From Botryococcus braunii (Eukaryota; Chlorophyta; Trebouxiophyceae): a stretch of DNA of 35,000 bases. The translations under genes were made by a program, and so were the position numbers. The notes below the pieces were generated by a model. That model was given only the letters and a program-made list of their open reading frames with translations. It was not told where the DNA came from and did not search any database. Numbering within the stretch: the first letter of the stretch is position 1; every line of letters begins with the position of its first letter. The stretch covers positions 143,535 through 178,534 of the forward strand of contig KV908363.1 of NCBI GenBank assembly GCA_002005505.1. Reading direction: 5' to 3'. Below, one piece after another: positions 1 to 24,726 of the stretch.

Positions 1-12589
<12,589 letters not shown>

Positions 12590-13221
12590 GAAAGTCAGAA
12601 ATACTGTGACACTTTCATCCACCTTGGCATGGGTATGTTTTGCAAAGTCATCTACAGGTAATGGACCGAGCCAGGTGGACCTCTGCACAGGCGGCTCCCT
12701 CTGCAATTTGAGCAGTGGCAGACAGCATTGTTGACTAACCGTTCGATGGGATTCTCATTTCTGGTATGATTTGGATTGTTTAGGTTTTACAATAAGGAAA
12801 TGCACTTTGTCATTGTGAAGTCTGGAAAGAAGTCGTGGGTTGAGGCCGAGGCGCAAGAGACGTGACAAGCCCTTGATGGTGCTCATCTATGGCAAGGTAA
12901 TGGCTCAAAGCACTCATATTTGGAGAGCGGTGTGTGTACACCTATACTTAAGACTTGATCCACAGACCTTCTTGCCCTCATATGGAGCAGAATCCTGCCG
13001 GGGAGTAGTGGGTCGTGAATGAAGCTGGAGGCTGTCCAGACTTGTAACGATGGCACCTCGTCAGTTATTGTAAAGAGACTCGAGATAGCCGGGAAGTTGA
13101 CCCCTCCCCTACAACCCCCCACCCCCTACACCCCCAAATGTGAAAGATTTATCTTGGAGAAGAGGGCTTCAATTTTCCAGGCTTGGGTCTTCTGAAGTGA
13201 GGTGAAAGTTCATTCTCGGTT

Positions 13222-13245
13222 GTGCCGGAACTTATGTTCCGGCAC
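13222..13245. other. Perfect hairpin, 10-bp stem and 4-nt loop
   Basis: Arms gtgccggaac and gttccggcac are exact reverse complements around ttat, and a T-run with G-run follows. It lies about 630 nt past the methyltransferase stop, so it could be a 3' UTR structure. It does not match the 6-bp stem of metazoan and algal histone mRNAs. Confidence 0.8.
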
Positions 13246-14512
13246 TTTTGGGGGAGTAATGATGCATAAACATCTTGCAGAGGCCATCGATATCATCTAT
13301 TTCTGTTTCCAAGGAGGCGGGTCCCCAGAAGCCTCCTAGACAAGAAGGGGCAACGACTTAAAGTATCTGCGGTCAAGGAAAGCAAGCATGGTTCTCGTGT
13401 TCTTACTTTCAGCCTTGTAATGAAGAGGACATTAAACAGCAGACACAGCAAGCACGGGAGTTGCGACCGGATTGCTAAGGGTATGGGAGGGACCTGGAAG
13501 TGGTAAGGCCAGACCTGAGAGGGCGTGCTGGGTAGCAGCCGACACACAGTATATCTCGTGTTGCATATTTGACATTGTACTCCCGTAAGGTCATGAGGAT
13601 GGTCCCAAACGGAAGCCCTTATGTCCCTGAACCTGCTCAGCCGTCCCTCAAGACGAACCGCCGTTCTCCTTCCTGAAGGGATCCCTTCTAAGGTTAGGGA
13701 TTTGGGGATTCGTTGTGAGCAAGGGCTGCGCCTGTTTAGGGAGATACAGGCTTTTTGCACGGCCACAGTCATCTGCTGTTACGGACACTTTAAGCGAGGG
13801 TTAAACAATCTATTGGAGTTGTATGCAGCGTGCAACCTCTTCTTGACTGTGAGTTTCCATGTGCTGTTCAGATTAAGGCAGGTACTAGGATGTTCTGACA
13901 TGTCCAAGCTAATTTGATGACGAGATTAGTGACAGCAATTGGATGACAAGCAATGCCAAAGTTTCCATTCACCTAGTCGTTTTGTGCCCATATCTTTTGT
14001 ATAACTTAGAATTTTGTATCAATGTGGATGACGTGAGCAAGACAGCTAGCTACCATGCTGCTTCGTTTCTGTGATGTGTTTATCTTCACCTTCAATCCTC
14101 GCACCAATGGGAACAGAGAAATATAACATGTTTTACTGACCTTCATGTGATTATTGAACTCTTAGGCACGTGCTCATAGCAGTCTCAGGCTCATGAATCC
14201 GTTCTTGCCAGTTTCTTGTGCATTATTTCAAATTTCTATTCTTATGGTGGGCATAAGTGAAGAAGTGCGCCAGTCCGACTCCATAGGCTTGGCCAAGATT
14301 ACAATCCATTGCTGACTCAAATGTTCTTAATGTGCTTTATACGTCCAATGCAGTACACCACCCACAATGCCAAAACAAGAGTTACTGCTCACTTTAATCT
14401 CTGACTTACATTCAGGCAGGCAATCTACCCTTTGTGATTAAGGTTGCGCACACTAACTCCCTACTACAATAAACTAACTTCTTCCAAGGCCAACTTCCAC
14501 TTTCAACCATAT

Positions 14513-14532
14513 AGCATCCATGCGTGGATGCT
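14513..14532. other. Perfect hairpin, 8-bp stem and 4-nt loop
   Basis: Arms agcatcca and tggatgct enclose tgcg. A G-box-like cacgtg follows at about 14533-14538. Intergenic; function unknown. Confidence 0.75.
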
Positions 14533-15754
14533 CACGTGCAGTCCTCTACCGAGTTTAGAGGCTTCAGACAATGAGCACAGAGCAGCATGCTGTTTTTTGT
14601 AATACCTTCCACAACTGCAGCCCAAACGGCCACAAATTGGCAGGCAAGACAGTCCGGCTTAACATAATATCAGTTCTGACTGAAGGAGTTGCTTATATCA
14701 AACAAGACAGGAACCCCTGACCTCAACCGGATTTTTGGCCTTGGCAGCTTGATGACAAATAGGGACTGGTCAGCCCAGGGCACGTGTGCACAAAAGATGT
14801 GCGAGGTGTACCCAGTAGTCCAGTGCGAAAACGGCTCTCGGGAGCTTTACCCACGTAGGCGGCCGGTGTATCCTGATAACACTAATCTTGTAATATACAG
14901 CATTCACTGTAAGTACAAAGCTGTAGCTAGGCCTTGGGACAGCCTGGCAGACCAGCAACATCCTAAAGTACACGTTAGGCAAATAGTCCTAATGTGATCC
15001 TACATTCTAATGTACATACAGACCCATCCATACGCTTAATCCAATACAGATCAATAATGCCGTCTAATCCTGGACCTAACACTTGACATATTGACTGGAC
15101 TTGCAACATAATAAACGGCAGCCTATGATCTGCCAACTGGGCTGATTAACTACTTTTAGGTTCCTCATGATATACAGGGCTGGTACAAATGAAGCCCGCC
15201 TGAGCCCAAAGGCACAGTAGCAGAATAAAATGCCCACCAAACCTTTACTATTTGTAGAGGGGTGAATATCGCCCCTCTGAAAAACCTAAGCAAGTTGCCT
15301 GACTTAAAACTGACTCTGCTTCTACCCAAAGAGAAACAAAGACTTCACTCATGCAGACTTCTACAGACCTTACCCCTGTGAGAGCGGCATCAAAACTAGA
15401 CATGGAGTCGGCTACATACCCTTTGACCCGGCAAGCACGAACATACAAAGAAAGGTGGTAGTGAACTCTGAACAGGTGGACAACGCTTAGCTTAGAACCC
15501 CCTGGCCCTCTAGGAACCAAATTCCCAAGAAACTGGAAATCAATAAGGAATCCACTTCCATCAGTGACGCACAAGCAAATGTTAATTGCATCATCTACTA
15601 CGTATTGTCGTTGCTACCATATCGCTACGCCTGACAGCCACTAACTTTCATCGAGTTGGTCACTAACTACCTGATACTTCTGACGGCCAGTGTTTGGTAG
15701 CTTACCGGCACTAGAACCAAACTATCAAAATCACACTTTCGGTGCTAGCACGAG

Positions 15755-15808
15755 CCCCCCCCCCCCTCCCCCCAAAAAAAAATAAAAATAAAAATAAAAA
15801 AAGGGGGG
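15755..15808. repeat. C-run / A-rich / G-run cassette
   Basis: Twelve C, a T and six C are followed by about 29 nt of A with a few T, then six G. The two ends can pair as a stem, and the C/G runs could form i-motif or G-quadruplex. A similar unit is at 18878-18914. Confidence 0.9.
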
Positions 15809-16157
15809 AGCTGCACAATGCTTAATACATTACCCCTACAAATTGTACAATGACTAAGTATTGGATAACCAGCTCGTGCTGTCTTCTTAACAGGTAACAC
15901 TTTACTTGTTGACAAGAACCAGGCAATAGTCTCAATCACTGCCCCATACTTTGTTGTGCGAGGCCATTTGGGTCCCTTGAGAAACCGAGTAACTGGGCGA
16001 CTAAAAATGTTCAGTGTCTTCTGTGGGCAAAGACGCCACAGAAATCACTTAAACAAGACTGCACATCACGAGCCCTGCTGGCAGCTGCATAATTGCTAGT
16101 CACAACTAACTTGGTGCCTTCCACATTGTGCGCTTCCTCTACAATCTGAGCAAAATC

Positions 16158-17402
16158 TCAGGCATTGACACTGACACTGGCTTTGTCTTTACTGACCTGT
16201 CGAGTGTTGAGCGATGAGTAGACAATCTCACTCTTAACAAGCTGATCCCGTTGGTGAGGCTTTAGTACAGTCACCGTTGCACCACCATTGTCATTACAGT
16301 CCAGAAGAGCAATGTCACCCTCTTCCAGATCCTTCCTGAGCAGGGCGTCACAGAGCGGATCATCCACAAACTCTGTAATAGCCCTCTTGAGTGGTCGCGC
16401 TCCGTAGGCCTGCCCAAGCAAATGCAATCCAAGGTCAACTCAATGTAGTACAGAGCGAACAGGGCACATCTCAGGGCACCAATTCCCCTGTGCAGTCAGC
16501 CCCTGGCGTTGCCAGCTCAGTCACATATGCAAATGCCTCCCCACTTCACTAAAGATGATATTTGAAACCAGAGGGATAGGTAGCAACACAGTAGGGACAT
16601 GCCTGGCAGCAACATGCCAGAAAAATAGAGAGATTTGAACATAGAATTATACAGGATTGAGTCTATTTCCAAATATGGATCTCACACGTGCAACAAAACA
16701 ATATTTAAGAGATGTTTCAAGTGCAACGACAAATTGCCCAATAAAAAAGGGCAGTTGTGGAGGTTTCAAACCGACTTTGTCGATCTGTAGGGTATTCAAA
16801 TGACTTTCCCACTCTAGGACTACATGGCATGGGAACACGCCTGAGCAGCAACATGGCCATCAGCCAAGAGAGTTTACAAGTCAAATTCCAACTTTTCCAA
16901 CAAAGGACAGCTGCGGAGACTGTTTTGACCAACAAAATGGGTCTTCCAAGTAAAATTGGAACCCCTAGCAATATAATTGATGGTTGGTGCTTGCCTTGTC
17001 ATATCCCTTCTCGCATATACGGCGCATCAGAGAGGCGGTAACCTCCAGCGAAATGCCTTTAGCTGAAATTCGCCCGGCTGTCTCAGCAAGAACCAAATCT
17101 GCTACGGTCCGTACCTCCCGCAGACCCAGCTGGCGGAAAATGACCACCTCGTCCAATCTATTCAACAACTCTGGCCGGAAGTATGCCTGTGCCCAAACCA
17201 GCCCCATGTATACTGGTAACCATAAACAGAAATTGGTGCGTCTCAAGAACATCACCACCCACCACCCCCCTTCCTCCCCCCCCCACCCTCGCAGGCACGC
17301 ACGCGCACACACACGCGCACACACACGCACACGCGCACGCACGCACGCGCGCACGCGCGCACACGCACACGCACACGCACACGCACACGCACACGCACAC
17401 GC

Positions 17403-17452
<50 letters not shown>

Positions 17453-19121
17453 GAGACTGGCCTCCCAAGGCCTGCAGTTTTCGGGGCACACACCTTGAGC
17501 TCTTCCTGGACCAAGGTCCTAATCTTGGCATAGTTTCCATCTTCTACATCATCTGATGGAAGGCTGAAGCCCACATGGCCCCCACCCTTGGCAATTACAT
17601 TGCTGCCAACATTGGACGTCATGATGATCAGGGTGTTGTTGAAGGAGACCACTCGTCCCTGTGAGTCGGTGAGCCTGAAAGACCCACAAACACCCTTCTT
17701 TGGCCCCAACTTTGCGTTGAAGACTTCCCATGGATGAAATGATGGCACCCCATAGCAACAGATGACACAAACCCATAGTGAATCCAAGAGCAAGAGCTTG
17801 ATACCACAACATCTTTTTCACCCGCCCGGGGGGGCTTCTGCAGGCACCGCTTTAGGACACATAAAGGCCACTACATGAACCCGCAGGAGTCTATTGCATG
17901 TGTATTCCCTCATATCCCCACAACAATCTTCTGTCAAAGCCATATGTAATCAGGTCAAAGCATCATGATTGGCCCCCATCATGTCAAATGATTATCACCC
18001 CAAGGAAACTGGAGCACACCTTCCATCTTCCAGGACTTGCAGCAGGATGTTGAATATGTCCGGATGTGCCTTTTCAATTTCATCCAGAAGAACGACTGAA
18101 TGAGGCTTCCTTCGCACAGCCTCAGTCAGCAGCCCACCCTCCCCATGGCCTACGTAACCAGGAGGAGAGCCAATGAGGCGAGAAACAGTGTGGCGCTCCA
18201 TATACTCTGACATGTCGAGCCGGATCATAGCTTCACGCCCTCCATAATAATATTCCGACAGCACCTGCATATGTAAACATTCTTTCCATGCCTCCCTTCG
18301 ATTATCAGAGACTCTGAAACGGTTGAATTATATACGCCTCACCAATGATGCAATTTGGGATACGCAAATAAACACATTTGAGTTCCTACTGGAGTGGAAA
18401 TGATTTCAGGTACGCCTCCAGTGGCATGCTTATCAGAGGACTGTGAGATTAGCAGTAAAGACAAATCCATCCATTGCACCATGCCAAATCCATGTCTGGT
18501 CCATTTGATTAACAATCATATGCTTGCTGCTATTCTGCATCTTAGCATTTACTAGCCAGGGTAGAGATTTGGTGGGTTGCCATTACATGCACAAGAAAGC
18601 TTACCCGTGTCAGTTCAGTCTTCCCCACCCCTGTTGGACCACAAAACAGCATTGCTGCAATCGGACGATTTGGGTTTTTTAGGCCGCTACGCGACCGTAA
18701 CAACGCCCGAGATACCACGTCCACTGCATCTTTCTGTCCGATCACTTTTTCCTGCAGTAAAGCCTTGTCTAAGTGCTTACGCTGAACATTTATTGTCAAA
18801 TTCTGAGCAGCAGCCCCGAAACCAGACATTGCTTGTGTCTTCAGGAACTTCAAAGGTAGGTCGAAGTAGTTCACAAGCCCCCCCCCCCCCCCCAAAACAA
18901 AAAAAAGGGGGGGGACGCAAAAGAGGGGAACGCATACAAGAGGACACAATCCCGCCCCACCTGGCTCAAAGGACCTTGAGAAAGAAAAAACAACACAGGG
19001 ATCCTAAAGGCAAAGACCGGTTAACAATGAGGACCCCTACCATGTGACAAATAAATTGTGTATTGATCACCCGCAATTGTGCATTCATCACCCCCCCCCC
19101 CCCTCCCCGGAAACACAAACA

Positions 19122-19220
<99 letters not shown>

Positions 19221-19232
19221 ACACACACGCAC

Positions 19233-19278
<46 letters not shown>

Positions 19279-19963
19279 TGTGCTTTCACTAACATCTGTC
19301 AACGCCATTCTATCCTACTATTTCCACCGGGCACTAACCTTCAGGGCCTGGGGCAGGCGCTGGAGACGGTCCCTCTCATCTTGAAGCATATGCTCAACAG
19401 GAATGCCAGTCCACATGCTCACTACTGCTTCAATGTCTTCCTGGGTAACATACGGCACAGCTCCTACCCCAACAGGTCCCACAAGGCGGGCCTTCATTTC
19501 CAGCTCCCTTGTTCTCAGCAAGCTAGCCTCCTCATAGAGCTCTTTCTGCAAGGAGCAATGATCACCTGTATCAGCCATGTAAAATGTACCGAGGCATGAG
19601 ACTTCATGGCAAATACGCAACCCCGCGAATTACCATGACAGAACGCGGCTAACTCTTTGGAGGCCAACAACGCGACCAAACAGAAACTTTGGGGATGGTG
19701 TTGACGTAAATAAATAACCACCAGCGCCCCACCCTCCCTTATTTACCTTGAAGAATCGGCCGAACGCCTCTGCCAAACCCCCCCACCCCCGCCCCCACCC
19801 AAAATAGAGGGGGCAAACATGGAAAAGGAAAGGGAAGGGGTTTCAAATAAACCTGACATGGCACCTTCAAGAACTTGGTGTCTGACTTGCTGTTCCTTCC
19901 ACCTCGCCCCTTTCCCTGGGAGTTATGTTGTGTGTGTGTGGGTGTGTGTGGGTGTGTGTGGGT

Positions 19964-20039
<76 letters not shown>

Positions 20040-22388
20040 AGGCCCCCGGGGGGGGGGGGGCTCTGCTTGTCCATGAACGTAGACACTATCGAGAAATGAG
20101 AGACATTGTCACCTGGGTCGCTTCTGTCTTAGCATCAAGGACCTGCTGTAGCTCTCGCCATGACATGACGGAATCCGGCGAATCCACCTGTTGCTGGCGG
20201 GCCAGGAAGGCCTGCACGCGTACCCGGCTTCCTGCTTCATCCAGCAGGTCAATTGCTTTGTCTGGGAGATGGCGGTCTGCAATATATCTAGCCGAAAGTC
20301 GCACGGCTGCCTCTACAGCCTCAGCTGTGTAAATGCAGCGATGGTGTTTCTCGTAGCGCTCCTGCAGGCAGCACACACGAGCATGCCCTGTTTGAACTAT
20401 CCAAAGCAAAGTACAGCATATGGGATTCAACATGAACAAGTAAGGCACCAGGTGGCCCGCAAATGATACAGTCATACTCAAGATCGCCAACAATTCCTAA
20501 AGTTTTAGTTGGAACGAAAGATAGTACACCTATGGATGTTAAATGAAAGACGTAATTGACAGGCGGCTAGTGCATGCCCATGTGGCAAACAAACTCCCCC
20601 TCCTGTAAGCAGAAGCACAAGGGAATGGAGACATAGCCTACAGTGAAGCATCAACACAATCACAAGAGGAGCCAAGCTTGGATGAAGAAACGAACAAACT
20701 AGCGAGGAAATTAAAGTACAACACCTTTCAATTGCAGAGGTCCATTGAGTGCAGGGGGACCCCGTAGCCTAAGGACTTCTGAAAACGGGGTTTGTCAAAC
20801 AGTCAGTGTGGAGAAGCAGACATAGTCCAACCTTCAAGCCGTACAGAATGACCATAGCATCTGGCAAGCTAGGCTCTCCAACAATGACTGGCTGGAACCT
20901 GCGCTCCAATGCAGCATCCTGCTCGATGTGCTTCCTATGCTCATCGAGAGTGGTAGCTCCAATGCACTGAAGCTTTCCCCGGGCAAGGGCTGGCTTGAGG
21001 AGGTTGGCAACGTCTAAGCCACCACCACCACCCCTCCCGATGGAGCCGGCACCAACCAGGCTGTGGATCTCATCAATCCTGGATTCCAAGTCAACGTACT
21101 GTCAGACCCACGATCGTTTCAAAAAAAAACCTATCAATGTGTGAGCACCCACGACATGCACTTAACTACTGTACCGAAGGTAATTATTGAACGAAAAATA
21201 ATGGGGCATTCAATTCAAAAAATATTCGGGAATTCGCCAAATGATTTGTTCAATCATTACCGCCTAGTATACTTTTTTCGGAGGTACAGAGTGCAGCACC
21301 CGCATCCCAAGGGTCACGAATGTTCAGAAACAATCACGAGATGATTAGAAATATTCTTTAATGCAACTTGGGTCCTATTGATGTAAAATGTCCAGAATTT
21401 CAGCAGAATCACTAGCGTTCAAAAATATTCGGGAACCTGATTTTTGATATGTTCAATATTTACCACCTATATTTTTCGGATTGATTATTATTTGAAATTC
21501 TTATCTTGCCTTTTTTGTATGTTCAAAATAAGTTTAATGTTCAATAATTACCGCCGGGACGGTATCTCCGACGGTCCCTTCAGGTCCTGTACAATCATTC
21601 ACGTAGACATGTCCCATAATGAGCATAGTACACGGTGATAGATGCAGATTATATCTATGCACTTTCGTCACAGTTCCTGAAAGCAACATGCACCTATGCT
21701 CATGATGGACCATGGATCGTAGTGATGGCCTTGTGGAAGGCCTGTAAGGAGGAAAAGGGGAAGAGAAGGAAACCCAAGAAGAGCAGCACAATGCCAATAT
21801 ACAAGCTATGCCGGGCACTTTCATGGGTCCGCACAAACTCACATGAGAATAACATTCCCAGAACTGGCCACCTCAGCCAGTAAGTTTCGAATGCGGGATT
21901 CCAATTCACCACGCTCTTTTGCGCCTGCAATAAGAAGGGGTACATCCAGCTGCAAAATCCGCTTCCCCTGAAGAAATCTGGGCAATGGGCTGCCATCTGG
22001 CAGTTTGCCATCAACAATTGCCCTTGCCAGACCCTCCGCAATTGCTGTCTGTAAGACCCCAAAACTGTCTTCTGTCATTTTTCCACACACAAAGGAAGTC
22101 GTCGAATGCATTCCTATATCAAGGGAGACACAAAACACCTCATCAAACCTTTGTGCAGTAAATACATGTTTACAACTGTTTGAGGGACACAACATCAATT
22201 AGCCCAAAGATAATGTACACCTCCCTGCCTAAACGCGTGAGAAAGCACACGTACACACGCATGCATGCGCACACGCAAACGCACGCCTGCCTGCCCGCAC
22301 ACCCGCACACACCCGCACACACACACACACAATCACATCCCCCCTCCCCCACCCACACTCACACTTACACCCCACACCCCCCCCCCCC

Positions 22389-22441
<53 letters not shown>

Positions 22442-24726
22442 ACCCCCACCCATACACACATGCACAGAGCACACGCGTTCATTCTGACAAATCACAATCT
22501 TCATAACAGTATTCCTTTCCAAAATGCAGGTAACTCCCACAACTTACTCTATTTACAATGTTATGAAAACGCTGCCAAAACTTTTTGATACAACCACGAA
22601 GAAACTGGTCATCTGCTAACCATGACCAATACGAGTGCCCATGTTGTGAAAACTTGTCAGATTGATGATGCAGCATAACTGTAGGACAACTGTGGCAGCA
22701 GTCCATTTTCCAAGATGATCGTACCTCTCCTTTGAAAGAAAGAAAGGACCAATGTAGCAATGGACAGTGACAGTGATGACAAGGAGGCCTGCCTGATTTA
22801 AAACACAATCTAAATGTGAACAAAAAAGCAAGGTGGATTCTCTTCAGCCTCCCTTGAAAACTGTTGGTAGCCAGAGCATACACACCTTTCCAACCCCAGC
22901 CTCCCCCAGGAGAATTGGATTGTTCTTCAAACGCCTGCCAAGAATTTGAACAACTCGCATAACCTCCCGCTGCCTGCCAAAAATCTGCTCCACAAACAAC
23001 CGCAAATGGTAAGAAACCATATGCTACCACAGAAATAAACAGACTGCATTCATACAAATCAACTTCTACAATGATGTACACGTTCACCCCGACATATAAG
23101 TACACTGCCCCCCCCCACCCCCCGGGGGGCGTGGGACAGCTCCACCGAAGGGCAAACACAGTAGTGCTTCCCCATTTCTGAAACTTATTCTTTTTCTCGT
23201 GAAAATCATCCATTAATAATGCTACTGGGACACTCACAGGGTCAGTCCTATCCTGGCGAGCTTCCTCGACCAAGTCTCTGCAGAAATCTTGGAGACTTTT
23301 TTGATCAGATGACCGACGATCATTCGCAGCCTGCAACATACAATGTAGCTTAACACAGTGCTTCAGCTCTGTCCAATGACTGCTACAATCAGATTTCACC
23401 CCAGAGCCACCAGAAATAAAGCGTGGCAAACAGTTCCCAAGCATGGTATGCCTTGAACTCACAAAGGCGTATGACCTGTCTGCAAAAAAACAGTCTAAAG
23501 GTAAATGATGCAAGGCAGAGTTTAATATACTCACAGCAACTTTCTTAAGTTTCTCGCCACCATCCCGTTCCGTATCAATTCGCTTCAGTGCATGAGCTCT
23601 CAAAGATTCTAAATTCACCCCCATCCTGCAGGCACACATGGCCATAAGTGACTTGGCGCTAGAAGTCGATACAAGCACATTAATGGACCATCTTACCTTT
23701 CGAGGGCCTTTTTTCCCATATTATCACCAGAAGCAACAATTGCGATCAAGAGAAGTTCTGGAGTGACATATGTCAGCTGAAGTTTCTTGGACTCCTGAAA
23801 AGTGCAAAGTCCCCACCCTACGTCAGAAGACACCAACAATGTATGGGAGAGCAAATTTTCGGAATCATACAAAAAATTCCCTACCGATAGTGCTGCCTCC
23901 AAGATTTTCCTGGCATTTGCAGAAAATGGCATATCTGTTTGTCTCAGATCCTGTCCCCCAAGCTAGTACCTTCAGCTTCTTTGGCGGGTGCATACAGCAT
24001 CACAAGCTTAACAGCCGGCAAATGGAGCTGGTAAAGTCCGCGTATCCAATAAATTGTAAGTGCACCAGACAGGAGGCACGTATCGAACTTCATTTGTAAT
24101 ACAGAGTTGGTTGGCGTACTTGTCTTCTTGATCGGCCCGACATCTGTTCAACAATCCCGCGAGCGCTGTCTATTGTGACACCAGTTCCAAAAAACCCAGG
24201 CTTTTCTTCCGCGATGAGACCCAACACGAGGTGATCACTGTCGGTCTGCAACCAAGAACGGGCGTTTTAAAAACAGTTCGCCTTATTTTCCCACGGGATG
24301 CGCAAACAGCAGCTCGTGAAACATAAGTTATTTTAAAATAGTCTAAAACTGCTACAACAGCTAGAACACTTCAATCAGTATTAAACCAGATGATGTGTAC
24401 CGAACGCGTATCTGACATCCTGAAAGGGCGGGTACCTCCATACTGCCGAGAAGTTTCGCTTCCTGCTGAGCCAGCATGACCGCTTTTATGGCTCTTTCTG
24501 TGTATCGTTCAAAGACAGCTACGACCTGGAGACTTCCGCGTTCCCGAATCCGACCTTTTAGGGCAAGTGACCTTCCAACCCGAATCCTTGATGCATTGCT
24601 CGTAGGTAGCCTTCGCAGCCCTGGATGGTGTGGAATGCATGCTGAAATCACTAGTTCATGGCGCTCACTCATCAACACATATGGCGGGGGACCCCGCGCA
24701 AAGGCACCCAAAGACAACAACGCCAT
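16158..24726 (-). CDS. ClpD/ERD1-like plastid Hsp100 AAA+ unfoldase
   Basis: Predicted stromal ATPase that unfolds proteins and feeds them to the Clp protease. Exons (minus): 24726-24436, 24245-24120, 23950-23885, 23794-23697, 23625-23535, 23330-23238, 22984-22886, 22048-21843, 21078-20832, 20361-20113, 19545-19339, 18781-18605, 18264-18020, 17674-17494, 17186-16995, 16409-16158. They total 2,820 nt (939 aa), close to land-plant ClpD. Residues 1-70 form a Ser/Arg-rich transit peptide. The Clp N-domain starts at [10 protein letters not shown] (72) and has the ClpD-like [19 protein letters not shown]1 has Walker A GEAGVGKT (282-289) and Walker B VILMIDE (about 354-360). NBD2 has Walker A GPTGVGKT (639-646) and Walker B VVLLDE (707-712). 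The ClpP-docking tripeptide VGF is at 766-768, and [11 protein letters not shown] begins the C-domain. ATG 24726 (MALLSLG) was chosen over the in-frame ATG at 24792 because Ala-2 is typical of transit peptides. An optional in-frame 63-nt exon at 19853-19915 is possible. ClpC is the main alternative. Confidence 0.93.
16410..16994 (-). other. GC-AG intron in the ClpD-like gene
   Basis: The donor reads GACAAG/gcaagc on the minus strand, and the acceptor gggcag precedes GCCTACGGA. The join gives [13 protein letters not shown], the exact Clp consensus, in phase 0. A GT donor nearby would break that motif. AAG/gcaagt-like donors are the usual form of the rare GC-AG class. Confidence 0.85.
17296..17452. 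repeat. (CA)n array with CG-rich 5' half in a ClpD intron
   Basis: Read on the plus strand: variable cgcaca/gcacgc units, then nine or so cacacg-type units, then pure CA. It lies in the intron between the exons 17494-17674 and 16995-17186, starting about 110 nt from the latter and ending about 40 nt from the donor of the former. Confidence 0.95.
18878..18914. repeat. C-run / A-rich / G-run cassette in a ClpD intron
   Basis: Sixteen C, then an A-rich spacer of about 13 nt, then eight G. It has the same architecture as 15755-15808 and lies within 100 nt of the acceptor for the exon 18605-18781. Confidence 0.9.
19118..19278. repeat. (AC)n array in a ClpD intron
   Basis: About 95 nt of pure AC, a variant core (gcacacagacacacacgc and similar) and about 40 nt more AC. 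It is preceded by a C-run at 19090-19108. It lies in the intron between exons 19339-19545 and 18605-18781. Confidence 0.95.
19928..20038. repeat. (TG)n array in a ClpD intron
   Basis: Begins with tgggtg variants, then about 75 nt of pure TG, followed by a C5-G13 junction at 20042-20060. In gene sense this is (CA)n, the opposite orientation to the arrays at 17.3 and 19.1 kb. Confidence 0.95.
21214..21555. repeat. Three degenerate AT-rich direct repeats in a ClpD intron
   Basis: Copies at about 21214-21281, 21418-21480 and (partial) 21521-21555 share the order ttcaaaaa-tattcggg, then gttcaat-ttaccgcc, then tttttcgg. Inner spacing is about 34 and 20-25 nt. They sit in the 764-nt intron 21079-21842, which is visibly more AT-rich than its flanks. 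It may be the remnant of a mobile or tandem element; no terminal repeats were seen. Confidence 0.6.
22246..22480. repeat. Mixed CA/CG/C-run array in a ClpD intron
   Basis: Irregular acacgcac units, two cacacccg units, then C/A mixes, a C-run of about 15 (22375-22391), about 38 nt of CA, and a variable tail. It lies between exons 22886-22984 and 21843-22048. Confidence 0.9.

Larger units (their letters stand above)
12590..16157. other. Convergent intergenic region
   Basis: About 3.6 kb between the stop of the plus-strand methyltransferase and the stop of the minus-strand Clp gene, so it should hold both 3' UTRs and terminators. I found no coding exon that I trust; short open frames near 13.3-13.9 kb lack splice or homology support. 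Notable contents are a 10-bp-stem hairpin at 13222-13245, a 14-bp palindrome at 13675-13688, an 8-bp-stem hairpin at 14513-14532 and a C-run/A-rich/G-run cassette at 15755-15808. Confidence 0.7.

Noticed and set aside
13293..13917. Overlapping open frames of 159 codons (minus) and 98 codons (plus)
   Set aside because: No homology I recognise, no supporting splice sites and no domain features; treated as intergenic.
19853..19915. A 63-nt in-frame segment ([21 protein letters not shown] region) as an extra ClpD exon
   Set aside because: Both splice sites are possible and frame is kept, but the residues are low-complexity and the neighbouring exons join cleanly without it; noted as optional only.
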